A DNA stretch of 64,000 bases from Methanobacteriota archaeon (GCA_018650285.1 JABIGF010000027.1:1-64000), one strand, 5' to 3'; counted from the first letter of the stretch, positions 8,534 to 17,293 are shown. The notes: generated by a model from the letters alone, not told the origin. Translations and numbers: made by a program.

Positions 8534-10435
8534 GTGAGATTGACATTTAAGGACATCAAAGAGAAGTTGCTAGACATGATGCCTAGCGGAGCCGATTATG
8601 AAATCGACTTGGAAGCGGCTAGTATTGCTATTATTACCAAAACACCGGAAGAATTCAATAATTCTCTCATTGGAGAGATGGCAAAAACCGTTAAGAGAAG
8701 AATAATTGTTAGGCCACATGAATCAATATTGATGGACATAAACGAAGCAAAAGAGATTATCAAAAAGGAAATCCCAGATGAAGCGTTAGTCTTGGATATT
8801 TGGTTTGACCCTGCAATTGGCGTTTGTACAATTGAATGTAAAGACCCAGCATTAGGAGTCGGTAAGAGAGGAGTGCATCTCAAAAAATTACGCGACCAAA
8901 TCGGTTGGCATGTCAAAATTATCCGAGCATCACGAATGGACAGTAGAACAATTAACGATGTTCGAATGTTTAGGGCTGAACATTCTGAAGAACGAAAGAA
9001 AGCATTGCGGAGATTCGGCAATAATGTATACCGCCCACAAAGGCCAGGTGAGAAATGGGTTAGATTGACCGGACTTGGAGCCTATGGGGAAATAGGTCGT
9101 GCTTGCCATTTGATTACAACAAATGAAAGCCGTGTAATAATTGATGTTGGAGCCAAACCTGGGCGTGAAGAGACATCGATGCCTTACTTTTCAGCCCCTG
9201 AAATGTTACCTCCAGACAAGATTGATGCTGTGGTAATTACCCACGCGCACTTGGACCATGTTGGGATGCTTCCAGTCCTGTACAAGTATGGATATCGTGG
9301 GCCGGTGTACTGTACCCCTCCTACACGTGATTTGATGGTAATGCTGCAATTAGATTTTATCAAGGTTGCACAATCTGAAGGTCGCCGCCCTCCATACACT
9401 CTCGAAGATGTGCAAGAAATGATGTTGCACGTTGTTGATGTTGATTGGAACCAAACAACAGATATTGCACCAGATATCAAGATGACTTTCTTTAATGCAG
9501 GACATATTCTTGGTTCCTCCTCGGTTCACATGCATATTGGCGATGGTTTACACAATGTTGTCATTAGTGGTGACATCAAATTTGAGAAATCATGGTTATT
9601 TGATGCTGCAACAGTGCGTTTTCCGCGAGTGGAAACGCTAGTAATTGAGTCAACATATGGTGGGCCAAAGTCTTTCCAACCATCAAGGGCTGAAGCGACG
9701 CAAGAATTGCAAGATATGATGAAACGTGTTTTGGCTCGTGGTGGCAAAGTTTTCTGCCCAGTCTTTGCAATTGGCAGAAGTCAAGAATTGATGTTAGCAA
9801 TTGACCAACTATTCAAATCAGGAGAATGCGAACCAGTTCCTGTATGGCTTGATGGAATGATAACCGAAGCAACAGCTATTCATTCCATGCATCCTGATTA
9901 TCTAAATCAAGAATTGCGCCAAGCAGTATTGAAAGATGATGAAACAAATCCATTTTCTTCAAAGTGGTTTAGAAAGGTGGAAAGTAGAGATCAACGTGAA
10001 ACAATTATCAATACCCCTACTCCTTGTATTGTTTTAGCTACTAGTGGAATGATGTCTGGGGGTCCAATCATTGAATATTTCAAGAATTGGGCCGGTGATA
10101 GCCTCAACACTTTGGCTTTTGTTGGATACCAAGCCGAAGGTACACTTGGCCGTCGGTTGAGGGACGGATTCAAAGATGTGCCAATTAGTGACGGTGGCCG
10201 CGGAACAGACATGGTTAGAGTTGAATGTGACATGGTAATTGTTGATGGGATGAGCGGTCATTCTGATCGCCGACAATTGATGGATTATGTCAAACAGATG
10301 AATCCTAGACCACGTTTCGTAGTAGTCCATCATGGAGATCCCAAGGTTTCAAATCAATTCAGACAGGCTTTACGAGAAGCATACCGTATGAGAACAGTAG
10401 CCCCATCAAATCTTGAGACAATTCGGTTAGCGTGA
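8534..10435 (+). CDS. fttA: aCPSF1/FttA KH-domain beta-CASP ribonuclease
   Basis: A 633-residue archaeal CPSF73-like protein that acts as an endonuclease and, as FttA, in factor-dependent transcription termination. Residues 1-145 form the two KH-type RNA-binding modules. The metallo-beta-lactamase core follows, with the zinc ligands HAHLDH at 237-242, then GHILGSSS and the SGD motif. The beta-CASP insert includes ESTYGG and GGKVFCPVFAIGRSQE. The late histidine motifs are the conserved SGH (MSGHSDR) and VVHHGD near the C-terminus. Initiation is at GTG. Length and domain order are standard for the family. Confidence 0.96.
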   Translation: MRLTFKDIKEKLLDMMPSGADYEIDLEAASIAIITKTPEEFNNSLIGEMAKTVKRRIIVRPHESILMDINEAKEIIKKEIPDEALVLDIWFDPAIGVCTIECKDPALGVGKRGVHLKKLRDQIGWHVKIIRASRMDSRTINDVRMFRAEHSEERKKALRRFGNNVYRPQRPGEKWVRLTGLGAYGEIGRACHLITTNESRVIIDVGAKPGREETSMPYFSAPEMLPPDKIDAVVITHAHLDHVGMLPVLYKYGYRGPVYCTPPTRDLMVMLQLDFIKVAQSEGRRPPYTLEDVQEMMLHVVDVDWNQTTDIAPDIKMTFFNAGHILGSSSVHMHIGDGLHNVVISGDIKFEKSWLFDAATVRFPRVETLVIESTYGGPKSFQPSRAEATQELQDMMKRVLARGGKVFCPVFAIGRSQELMLAIDQLFKSGECEPVPVWLDGMITEATAIHSMHPDYLNQELRQAVLKDDETNPFSSKWFRKVESRDQRETIINTPTPCIVLATSGMMSGGPIIEYFKNWAGDSLNTLAFVGYQAEGTLGRRLRDGFKDVPISDGGRGTDMVRVECDMVIVDGMSGHSDRRQLMDYVKQMNPRPRFVVVHHGDPKVSNQFRQALREAYRMRTVAPSNLETIRLA

Positions 10436-10451
10436 TTGTAGGGTGACCTAG

Positions 10452-11288
10452 TTATTGGTATCCAAGTTGGACTTTGTCAATTTGTTTTCCAAGGATATAC
10501 AATACTAATCCTGAAACAAGAGATAAGACTCCAATGAATGTGACTGCAAAAGCAGTTAGGGCAACGCCAATACTAACGGTATCATGAGGTCCGCCAACAT
10601 CAATTAATGCTGAAGCCATTTGATATCCAACAGTGAAAAAGATGATTCCAGGAATTCCAAGCACAATTAATGGATGTTTTGATTCAAGCATCCAGTAGAA
10701 TAATTGGGCAAAACGAGAAGCACTAGTTAGCGATTCTAATTCCTTTCGTACTGGCGCTGCATCTAGTTCAATGATTCTGACACTGAGTTCTTTGGGGAGG
10801 TCTGCTGGTTTATCTACTACATCTGCTAATGCTAGGGCTGAAAGCCCCTTTGGAGTGAAGGCACAAACCGATATGGCGGCATCTTGGTATGAGTATGAAG
10901 CGATAGTGATGGCTTGTTTTTCATCAGGTATTTGTTTTATACGAAGATTGTCAGAACGATGTTTGAAGGCGATGTAAATGTCATGCCGACTTCGAGAAAG
11001 AGCGATATGGCGAGGTAAACTCTTCAGTTTCCAATCTTTATCAAGTCCGATTGCAACAGTGTTTTCGGATTCTGGTAAGTTTAGTTTTTCCAACGTTCGG
11101 GCTAGGTCTGGGGCGTGTGGTTCGCCCTCGTGAATGACAAAAATACCACCTGCATCTTCAACCATTTTTTTCTGCTCATCATCTTCCCCTAGGGAGATGA
11201 CAATTACTTCGTCAGCAAAGTCAGCACCACGAGTCACAGCAGAACCTAATCGAAGGGCTTGATTTCTAGCAACGAAGACCAAACGCAT
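10452..11288 (-). CDS. Glycosyltransferase-like membrane protein lacking the GT-A catalytic motif
   Basis: I can only partly recognise this 278-residue protein. The C-terminal 95 residues carry KHPLIVLGIPGIIFFTVGY and a second hydrophobic helix. This is the paired-helix tail of archaeal DPM1-like family 2 glycosyltransferases, and the gene at 28829 has the same architecture. The N-terminal part begins MRLVFVARN and has Rossmann-like strands (DEVIVISLG, GIFVIHEG, TVAIGLD), but no DDGS or DXD nucleotide-sugar motif. It may be a non-catalytic relative or a fusion of the tail to another sensor-like domain. It diverges from a true GT2 gene at 11392. Confidence 0.6.
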   Translation of the reverse strand: MRLVFVARNQALRLGSAVTRGADFADEVIVISLGEDDEQKKMVEDAGGIFVIHEGEPHAPDLARTLEKLNLPESENTVAIGLDKDWKLKSLPRHIALSRSRHDIYIAFKHRSDNLRIKQIPDEKQAITIASYSYQDAAISVCAFTPKGLSALALADVVDKPADLPKELSVRIIELDAAPVRKELESLTSASRFAQLFYWMLESKHPLIVLGIPGIIFFTVGYQMASALIDVGGPHDTVSIGVALTAFAVTFIGVLSLVSGLVLYILGKQIDKVQLGYQ

Positions 11289-11391
11289 TGTGCTCAGAGT
11301 TCGCTCGTGCTATTAGAGGGTTAATGATTCGCCCTTATTTAGTGAAAAAAGGTGGAACTTTTGAAAGACTGGACGCGCCACCGGCTTAGCA

Positions 11392-12324
11392 ATGCGAAGT
11401 GGTTGGCGGCTTGCTGTAGTCATGCCAGCCTACAATGAAGAGGCGAATATTGAACAAGCAATTGGATCAGTGCCAGAATATACTGATTTATTGGTGGTTG
11501 TTGATGATGGTTCAACAGATGCAACGAATGGTATAGCAAATAGTGCTATTTCAGCACGAGGATTAGTCATAAAAACAGAAAGAATAGGAGTTGGCGGAGC
11601 CATAGCAAAAGGTTATTCGGAAGTAAGAAAATATGTCGAATCTCAAGAAGCAATTGAAGAAAAGTGGGCTATTGTAGTAATGGCAGGAGATGGGCAGATG
11701 GACCCAAGCGACATTGATGCCTTACTAGAACCATTATCGCGTGTCCCATTTGTCAAAGGAGACCGCTGGGCACATCATGAGGGATTAGGCAAGATGCCAA
11801 GAAATAGAAAGATTGGTTCTTGGTTTTTAGGAGCTTTAACATCTCTTGCTAGTGGGAGAAAAGTTCGTGACCCTCAATGCGGATATACCGCCGTGACATT
11901 AGAGGCATTGAAAGAGTGGGATTGGGTAAACAAATGGCAAGGATATGGCTATCCCAATTGGTGGATGTTGAATATCGGTTCAAATTCAATACCTTTTGAA
12001 TCAGTCCCTGTTAAATCGGTCTATAGAAATGAAAAATCTGGGATACGTGTTTTCAAATTCTTGCCGAAAATCTCTCTTCTTCTGTTGTCAGGGCTGTGGA
12101 GAAGAGGTTGGAATTGGTATGTTAAAGGGAGTGGAAATACCCCACTGCCTTCTCGATTAGTTGTCTCTTCTACATGGTTTACATCGTTATTGGTGTTACT
12201 TACTCTGCCATTTTTAGTTTGGATGGAAAATTTAAGCATCGTAATGTTGCCTGCTGTTGCCGGATTGATGTTGGTTACTTGGAAGTTGGACCAAGATGAG
12301 GTCCAACGTCGTATGATAAATTGA
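11392..12324 (+). CDS. Family 2 glycosyltransferase, membrane-associated
   Basis: A GT-A fold transferase of 310 residues, probably acting on a lipid-linked acceptor at the cytosolic face of the membrane. Seen: MPAYNEEANI at 11-20, the nucleotide-binding VVDDGSTD at about 36-43, the metal-site region AGDGQMDP near 103-110, and the DPQCGYTA motif typical of dolichol-phosphate sugar synthases. Two hydrophobic segments close the protein. The sugar is unknown. It is divergently transcribed from the glycosyltransferase-like gene at 10452, and a tRNA-Pro gene lies on the opposite strand just downstream. Confidence 0.85.
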   Translation: MRSGWRLAVVMPAYNEEANIEQAIGSVPEYTDLLVVVDDGSTDATNGIANSAISARGLVIKTERIGVGGAIAKGYSEVRKYVESQEAIEEKWAIVVMAGDGQMDPSDIDALLEPLSRVPFVKGDRWAHHEGLGKMPRNRKIGSWFLGALTSLASGRKVRDPQCGYTAVTLEALKEWDWVNKWQGYGYPNWWMLNIGSNSIPFESVPVKSVYRNEKSGIRVFKFLPKISLLLLSGLWRRGWNWYVKGSGNTPLPSRLVVSSTWFTSLLVLLTLPFLVWMENLSIVMLPAVAGLMLVTWKLDQDEVQRRMIN

Positions 12325-12354
12325 CGATACTTTCGTTGTAATGAAATTGTTAGG

Positions 12355-12429
12355 TGGGCCCGTCCAGATTTGAACTGGAGTCTAAGCGTCCCAAACGCCC
12401 AAGCATAGGCCAGGCTAACCCACGGGCCC
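12355..12429 (-). tRNA. tRNA-Pro (anticodon UGG)
   Basis: The minus strand folds into a cloverleaf: acceptor GGGCCCG with CGGGCCC, anticodon stem GGGCG/CGCTT around loop TTTGGGA (anticodon TGG), T stem TCCAG/CTGGA with loop TTCAAAT, discriminator A. Two C residues follow but the terminal A of CCA is not encoded. No intron is seen. A TATA-like ATAAATAGG and a GGGAGG run lie upstream (12449-12475). Confidence 0.95.
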
Positions 12430-12468
12430 TAACAGGGTTGCCGACCTACCTCCCTTTCATGAACCTAT

Positions 12469-12918
12469 TTATCCTAGCCACCGCCATTCATCTGAAGAAT
12501 GGCGGAGTAGTAATCCTTGAGATTCTACCATATCAATCAATTCTTGACCATTAGGGCTTTCTATTTGCCGTTTATCTAAGGCGTTTTGGACAATCTGTAA
12601 GTTAATTAATCCGTTTTCATCAACGATGTTACTAATGATTTTCAAGAGGGCTCTTGGCGATTTGGTATCCTCCTCAAAACTTTCATAATTATCACGCCGC
12701 ATTCTTTTGTTTAATTCTGCACGTAATTCAGGTGGAGTATTGGCCAAAGAGACTTTTTCTCTTAGGTCTTCACTATCATTTGCTCGTTCAACAATAGGGT
12801 TTTCTCCACGGGTTCCACAACCAGGGCATTGGGACGATGGAACTTGAGTTAAACTACCAAAATGTCGTTCACATTCTTTGCAGCGAATCACGAGAAACAC
12901 TCGTTCTTCATCACTCAT
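12469..12918 (-). CDS. Zinc-ribbon protein, unknown function
   Basis: A 149-residue protein with an N-terminal rubredoxin-like zinc ribbon: C13-x2-C16 and C31-x2-C34 (RCKECERHF ... CPGCGTRG). A charged linker and a helical C-terminal domain of about 70 residues (KSPRALLKIISNIVDENGLI ... GQELIDMVESQGLL) follow. The C-terminal part could be a winged helix, but this is only a guess. It lies 9 nt downstream of the PvlArgDC-like gene on the same strand and is probably in one operon with it. I do not recognise a named family. Confidence 0.7.
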   Translation of the reverse strand: MSDEERVFLVIRCKECERHFGSLTQVPSSQCPGCGTRGENPIVERANDSEDLREKVSLANTPPELRAELNKRMRRDNYESFEEDTKSPRALLKIISNIVDENGLINLQIVQNALDKRQIESPNGQELIDMVESQGLLLRHSSDEWRWLG

Positions 12919-12927
12919 TGTGTTGCC

Positions 12928-13575
12928 TCAGAATTGGAAACTAAAATCTCCGCTATTGCTGCTTTTTGCTGGGCGGCTAGAGCCACTTCCTTGTGAAAAC
13001 CCACTTCCAGCGCTCTTGGTTAGCCCGCCTCTTACTCTTCCAACTTGGCTAGTTTGCATGTTTAGTGTATCTGGGAGAATTAGTGCAGCGATGGCACATC
13101 CTTCGTGGTCTTCTGCGGCAGTCACTTCGTCAACAGCAATTTCATGTGACACCACTTCTAAATCACGTGAAGCCAATTTCATTTTCAAGCTTCTTTTGAG
13201 TAATAGTTCGGTTTCTTCGTAGGATTGGTTACTTGAGATTGTTGCTACAATCGCACATTCATCTCCTTCAGGAGTCACACATTGTGCCCAAGCCACTCCT
13301 GCGGAAGCAACCTCTCCTTTGGATGCGTAGGCTTCAGCAATATGGCATTCTACTAGTGAGCCCATTGGCAGATCTTCTGGTGGGGTTGGTTCAAATCCCA
13401 TTGGAAGCATTGCACCTTGCATTCGGATGAGGCGAGAATCTCCTAAACCGAGTTCTACAAGACATTGGTCAAAAGCATCTTCCTTGGTATCACCCCAAGG
13501 TGCTACTGATGTCATCAACCATCCGGTACACGAACCCTCTGAACGCTTTCGTCCAGTGTCCATTTTGAAGTCCAT
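12928..13575 (-). CDS. Pyruvoyl-dependent arginine decarboxylase-like protein without the cleavage serine
   Basis: From the ATG at 13575 the protein has 215 residues. Its core recalls PvlArgDC: EGSCTGWL, a DAFDQCLVELGL helix, the RLIRMQGAMLPMG strand-turn, GSLVECHIAEAYA, GVAWAQ, and an HEGCAIAAL helix. In true PvlArgDC the SSI/F-PP turn carries the serine that self-cleaves to form the pyruvoyl group. Here the aligned residues are about Q53-G54, so self-processing looks impossible and the protein may be a structural or regulatory homologue. The C-terminal 40 residues are Gly/Ser-rich. A longer frame starting at 13632 would overlap the divergent gene, so the internal ATG is preferred. Confidence 0.5.
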   Translation of the reverse strand: MDFKMDTGRKRSEGSCTGWLMTSVAPWGDTKEDAFDQCLVELGLGDSRLIRMQGAMLPMGFEPTPPEDLPMGSLVECHIAEAYASKGEVASAGVAWAQCVTPEGDECAIVATISSNQSYEETELLLKRSLKMKLASRDLEVVSHEIAVDEVTAAEDHEGCAIAALILPDTLNMQTSQVGRVRGGLTKSAGSGFSQGSGSSRPAKSSNSGDFSFQF

Positions 13576-13626
13576 ATTGGCCGGATAGGGGTTGGGTTCA
13601 TCAAGTGGCCGGCGAATGGATTGATT

Positions 13627-13917
13627 ATGCAATGGAGGCGCCTCGCACCTGCGGTTTTGGTAATCCTCCTGTTTTTAATCGTCATAATAATGAAAACGGG
13701 TGATGCTGGAGGGATGTCTCAAGAGGCGTTTGCAGTCCTTCTTATCCTATTCATTGGAATATTCGTATTTGTCTTTATTTCTGCTCCTGATGAAGAAAAC
13801 ATTGAAGCCATTCAAACCTCAACAAAAACTGAAAATCTGCAACAATCTGGGACGAAACAACTTGAGTCGGTACTTCCTGACCCCTTGGATGAAGGTTTTG
13901 ATTCTCCACTTATGTGA
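13627..13917 (+). CDS. Small two-helix membrane protein
   Basis: A 96-residue protein not recognised by family. It has a short basic start (MQWRR), two transmembrane helices (APAVLVILLFLIVIIM and FAVLLILFIGIFVFVFI) separated by a short glycine loop, and a 40-residue polar cytosolic-looking tail. A TTG 6 nt upstream is an alternative start. It is divergent from the PvlArgDC-like gene and convergent with asnS. Confidence 0.55.
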   Translation: MQWRRLAPAVLVILLFLIVIIMKTGDAGGMSQEAFAVLLILFIGIFVFVFISAPDEENIEAIQTSTKTENLQQSGTKQLESVLPDPLDEGFDSPLM

Positions 13918-13937
13918 TACTAATTAATCCTTGAATT

Positions 13938-15272
13938 TCAAGGAGTAACTCTTCGCGAGTCACGTGGGAATGGAATTACTTCTCGGATATGGTCTGCTCC
14001 AGCAAGCCAAGAACAAACCCTGTCAACCCCAAGGCCAAATCCACCATGTGGTACACCACCATATCGGCGTACATCAATGTAAAATTCGTATGCGTCTCTT
14101 GGAGTTCCTTCTTCGTCAATTCGCTCTAGAATTTCTTTTTCGCTCCAAGTTCTTTCGCCACCACCAATAATTTCTCCATAACCTTCTGGTGCAAGCAGGT
14201 CATGACAAAGCACATACTTTGGGTCATCTGGATCTGGTCGGTGATAGAACGGTTTTGCGATTCTAGGATAGTGGGTTAAAAAGTGCGGCACATCAAAATC
14301 TTGGGTCAATACTTTTTCTTTGCTGTAATCTAAATCTTGACCCCATTCAATATCTACACCCATTCCTTGTAGGGTTTCAACAGCCTCGTCGTAGCGCATT
14401 CTTGGATATGGTGTGTCGGCATATCTTGCGATTAAATCTAAATCTCTACCTAGGGTTTCAAGTTCATCTGAGCGCTCATCAAGGAGAGTTTTTGAAATGT
14501 TTCGCACCAATGCTTCTCCATGCTCCATGACATCAGAGTTTCCGCCCCATGCAATCTCCATTTCAGCATGCCAAAATTCTGTCAAGTGACGGCGAGTTCG
14601 GCTCTTTTCGGCACGGAATGATGGTGCTATCGTGTAGAGTCTTTCAAGAGCAGGCATTGCGGCTTCAGCATATAGTTGCCAAGATTGTGTTAGGTAGGCT
14701 TTGCGTCCAAAATAGGGGACTTCAAACAATGTTGAACCACCTTCAACAGCACCAGCAACAAAATTTGGTGCTTGATATTCTATGAAATCTAAATCTCTAA
14801 AGTATGAATGGATCGCACCAAAAACCGATGAGCGTATTTTCAACATTGTTGTCATACGGTTAGTTCTCAAGTAGAGATGGCGATTGTCAAGTAGAAATTC
14901 CGTTTCACCGCCTTCTGCACCTTCCATCGCTGATTCAGTAATTGGGAATGGATTATCTGGATTGACAGGACCTATTACTTCCCCTCCTGTGACTACAATT
15001 TCGTGACCGCCTGGTGCTCTTTCGTCAACATTGACTTTCCCAGTTATTGTGATACTTGATTCAATAAGCGCGGATTTTAGTGTTTCAAAGCACTCTTCGC
15101 CGACCTCATTTTTTTTCAGGACACATTGGATGTTGCCTGTTGAATCTCGCAAAACAAGGAACCAGATTTTATTCGAGCCGCGCGCCCTATGCACCCAACC
15201 TTTCAACTCAACATCTTTGTCATCGTGTGCACCATTATGCACATCGCTGACCCACACGTCTTTGGCCACCAT
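13938..15272 (-). CDS. asnS: Asparagine-tRNA ligase (archaeal type)
   Basis: Class IIb synthetase of 444 residues. An N-terminal OB-fold anticodon-binding domain (VELKGWVHRARGSNKIWFLVLRD, about 22-44) precedes the catalytic core. The core shows FRAEKSRTRRHLTEFWHAEMEIAW (motif 2 region) and the C-terminal GFGLGVDRVCSWLAG (motif 3). The EGGSTLFEVPYFGRKAYLTQSWQLYAEAA segment and the closing FPRDSRRVTP match archaeal AsnRS rather than AspRS, which normally has a QSPQLYKQ sequence here. A perfect short dyad lies immediately upstream of the ATG. Intact and of normal length. Confidence 0.9.
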   Translation of the reverse strand: MVAKDVWVSDVHNGAHDDKDVELKGWVHRARGSNKIWFLVLRDSTGNIQCVLKKNEVGEECFETLKSALIESSITITGKVNVDERAPGGHEIVVTGGEVIGPVNPDNPFPITESAMEGAEGGETEFLLDNRHLYLRTNRMTTMLKIRSSVFGAIHSYFRDLDFIEYQAPNFVAGAVEGGSTLFEVPYFGRKAYLTQSWQLYAEAAMPALERLYTIAPSFRAEKSRTRRHLTEFWHAEMEIAWGGNSDVMEHGEALVRNISKTLLDERSDELETLGRDLDLIARYADTPYPRMRYDEAVETLQGMGVDIEWGQDLDYSKEKVLTQDFDVPHFLTHYPRIAKPFYHRPDPDDPKYVLCHDLLAPEGYGEIIGGGERTWSEKEILERIDEEGTPRDAYEFYIDVRRYGGVPHGGFGLGVDRVCSWLAGADHIREVIPFPRDSRRVTP

Positions 15273-15273
15273 G

Positions 15274-15287
15274 AACCACCCGTGGTT
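15274..15287. promoter_or_regulatory. Dyad just upstream of asnS
   Basis: AACCAC-CC-GTGGTT, two 6-bp arms around 2 nt, beginning 2 nt upstream of the asnS start codon on the minus strand. It may form a small hairpin in the leader or act as an operator. Confidence 0.35.
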
Positions 15288-15370
15288 GTCCGAATCGGCT
15301 CCACCATTTGAACCGAGCCCTTACAATGATTGGATACAACTATGCCTAAGTAGCATTGCGAAAGGTATCC

Positions 15371-16363
15371 ATGTCAGATGTTCCAATGCGTAAATCTGCC
15401 CGTTTGGCAGTGTATGCAATTGGCGGCAATGCACTTTCTGACCCTTCATTATGTGGTGCAGAAGCTATGCAAGAATCTGAATTAGTTATGGCCGATGTTC
15501 TTGAAGATGTAGTTGACTTACTTGAGGCAGGCATGAGGGTTGTAATGACGCATGGGAATGGGCCGCAGGTTGGCGAATTATTGCTTATGGAAGAGGCGCT
15601 TTTTGATAGGCGTAGTGAAAGTTCTACAACACCTACTCCGATGCCACTTGGGTTGGATAATTGGGTTGCTGCCACCCAAGGTACATTGGGCCATGAAATT
15701 GCCACTCAACTCGAAAATGTCTTGAGAAGAAGGGGGCGGCATGAACAAGTTGTGACCATTCTTACTAGAGTTCAAGTTGCAGAGGATGATTCAGCATTCA
15801 CACATCCTACAAAACCAATTGGGCCAGTGATAGATGATTTGGATGCAGTTCCAGATTCATGGGTTGTAGGTGTAACAAATGCTGATGTGGGGGGACGTCG
15901 AGTAGTTGCATCTCCAAAACCAATTTCAATTGTTGACTCAGATGCTATTGCCACATTAATTGATGCAGGTGCAGTGGTATTATGTGGTGGCGGCGGAGGC
16001 ATTCCTGTAATCGAAAAAAATGATGGGATTGAAGGCGTTGAAGCAGTCATTGATAAGGATAGAGTTAGCGCTCTGTTGGCCGTGTCATTAAATGCTGACT
16101 ATCTTTTTATTTCAACTGCAATAGATTCGGTAAAACTGAATTTTGAAGAAGATGATGAAGAGAACCTCAGGGAGATGTCGGTTTCAGAAGCGAAGCGTCA
16201 TTTAGACGAAGGCCAATTCCCTGTCGGTAGTATGGGGCCAAAGATAGAGGCGATGCTTTTTGCCAAAGAAAAAGTCGAAAAAATGCATGTTTCTTTGTGT
16301 CGCCCTGGTGACGTGATTGATGCATTGCGGGGCGTAGCTGGTACTACCATTACTGATAACTGA
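15371..16363 (+). CDS. arcC: Carbamate kinase
   Basis: Amino acid kinase-fold enzyme of 330 residues that interconverts carbamoyl phosphate plus ADP with carbamate plus ATP. Family motifs are YAIGGNAL near the N-terminus, VMTHGNGPQVGELL, GYxxDN-like MPLGLDNWVAATQGTLGHEI, VLCGGGGGIPV and the nucleotide-site segment ALLAVSLNADYLFISTAIDSV, followed by GSMGPKIEAM. The ATG at 15371 is chosen over a TTG 15 nt upstream. An ornithine carbamoyltransferase gene lies far away at 58521. No arginine deiminase is in the window, so catabolic or anabolic use of carbamoyl phosphate remains open. Confidence 0.9.
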   Translation: MSDVPMRKSARLAVYAIGGNALSDPSLCGAEAMQESELVMADVLEDVVDLLEAGMRVVMTHGNGPQVGELLLMEEALFDRRSESSTTPTPMPLGLDNWVAATQGTLGHEIATQLENVLRRRGRHEQVVTILTRVQVAEDDSAFTHPTKPIGPVIDDLDAVPDSWVVGVTNADVGGRRVVASPKPISIVDSDAIATLIDAGAVVLCGGGGGIPVIEKNDGIEGVEAVIDKDRVSALLAVSLNADYLFISTAIDSVKLNFEEDDEENLREMSVSEAKRHLDEGQFPVGSMGPKIEAMLFAKEKVEKMHVSLCRPGDVIDALRGVAGTTITDN

Positions 16364-16369
16364 AAAATA

Positions 16370-16443
16370 CGGGCCATACGGGGTTCGAACCCGCGGCCTA
16401 CGGATTAAGAGTCCGTCGCTCTACCTGACTAAGCTAATGGCCC
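16370..16443 (-). tRNA. tRNA-Lys (anticodon CUU)
   Basis: Cloverleaf on the minus strand: acceptor GGGCCAT/ATGGCCC, D arm with GCTTAGTCAGGTAGAGC, anticodon stem ACGGA/TCCGT around CTCTTAA (CTT), T arm GCGGG-TTCGAAC-CCCGT, discriminator G. Upstream on the minus strand is AAATAGGGGAGG (16459-16468), a likely promoter region. Confidence 0.97.
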
Positions 16444-16491
16444 ACTCCGGCGGGAACGCCTCCCCTATTTGACCGCGACGGAAAAGGGCAA

Positions 16492-17226
16492 TCAGGAGAG
16501 CCGACCATTCGGCTTCATTCTCACTTCGGTCCCCGCAGTTGAACCTATGATTACGGCATCTGCCATGTGAGTGAATAGGCCAACTTCAACGACTCCAGCA
16601 ATACCTCTGATGTTTGCTTCCATTGTCACTGGTTCGGTGATTGTTGCTCCAAATTGGCAATCAATAATGAAATTTCCATTATCGGTCACGAATGGTGAAT
16701 CTCCCCCTCTGCGTGAAACTGTGCTAGGGCAGAGGTCAGCGAGATGGCGACTAGTCACTTCCCATCCAAATTGAATGACTTCAACTGGCAGGGGGAATTT
16801 TCCTAGAGTGCCGACATCTTTGCGCGGATCTGTGACTATTACCATTGCATCAGATACCTGTGCAACAATTTTCTCACGGGTAAGGGCTCCACCTCCACCT
16901 TTGATGAGGTGGAATGCTGAATCAAATTCATCCGCGCCGTCAATTGTGACTGCAAGAGTATCTACTTCATGCCATTCTAATAGTGGTATTTTGAGGCTTT
17001 TTGCGAGTTTTTCGGTCTCTATACTGGTAGGGACACCCCTGATTTTCAAACCCTCTTCCACCATTCTTCTCCCTAACTCAATGACAGTGTATTTTACAGT
17101 TGAACCGGTGCCTAGGCCTACATCCATTCCTGAACTAACAAAATCGCATGCTGCAATGCCTGCCGCCTGCTTTGCCATCTCCACCTCGTCCATCTCAATC
17201 AGTTGGTCGTGTGGCAGGCAGGGCAT
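16492..17226 (-). CDS. rpiA: Ribose-5-phosphate isomerase A
   Basis: RpiA interconverts ribose-5-phosphate and ribulose-5-phosphate for nucleotide synthesis. Hallmarks present are VGLGTGSTVKYTV (phosphate loop), TIDGADEFD, and KGGGGALTREKIVA, which carries the catalytic Glu and Lys, plus a C-terminal GTEVRMKPNG. In-frame ATGs exist at 17286, 17226 and 17193. The family normally begins only about 15 residues before the AA-helix, so 17226 or 17193 fits better than the longest form. The middle one is used here. It diverges from the giant surface-protein gene. Confidence 0.93.
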   Translation of the reverse strand: MPCLPHDQLIEMDEVEMAKQAAGIAACDFVSSGMDVGLGTGSTVKYTVIELGRRMVEEGLKIRGVPTSIETEKLAKSLKIPLLEWHEVDTLAVTIDGADEFDSAFHLIKGGGGALTREKIVAQVSDAMVIVTDPRKDVGTLGKFPLPVEVIQFGWEVTSRHLADLCPSTVSRRGGDSPFVTDNGNFIIDCQFGATITEPVTMEANIRGIAGVVEVGLFTHMADAVIIGSTAGTEVRMKPNGRLS

Positions 17227-17293
17227 ATCATTTTGGGGGGGGTGAGGCTGATTTTCACAGATACCAATCCGCCGAATCATTGACAAACCCGAC

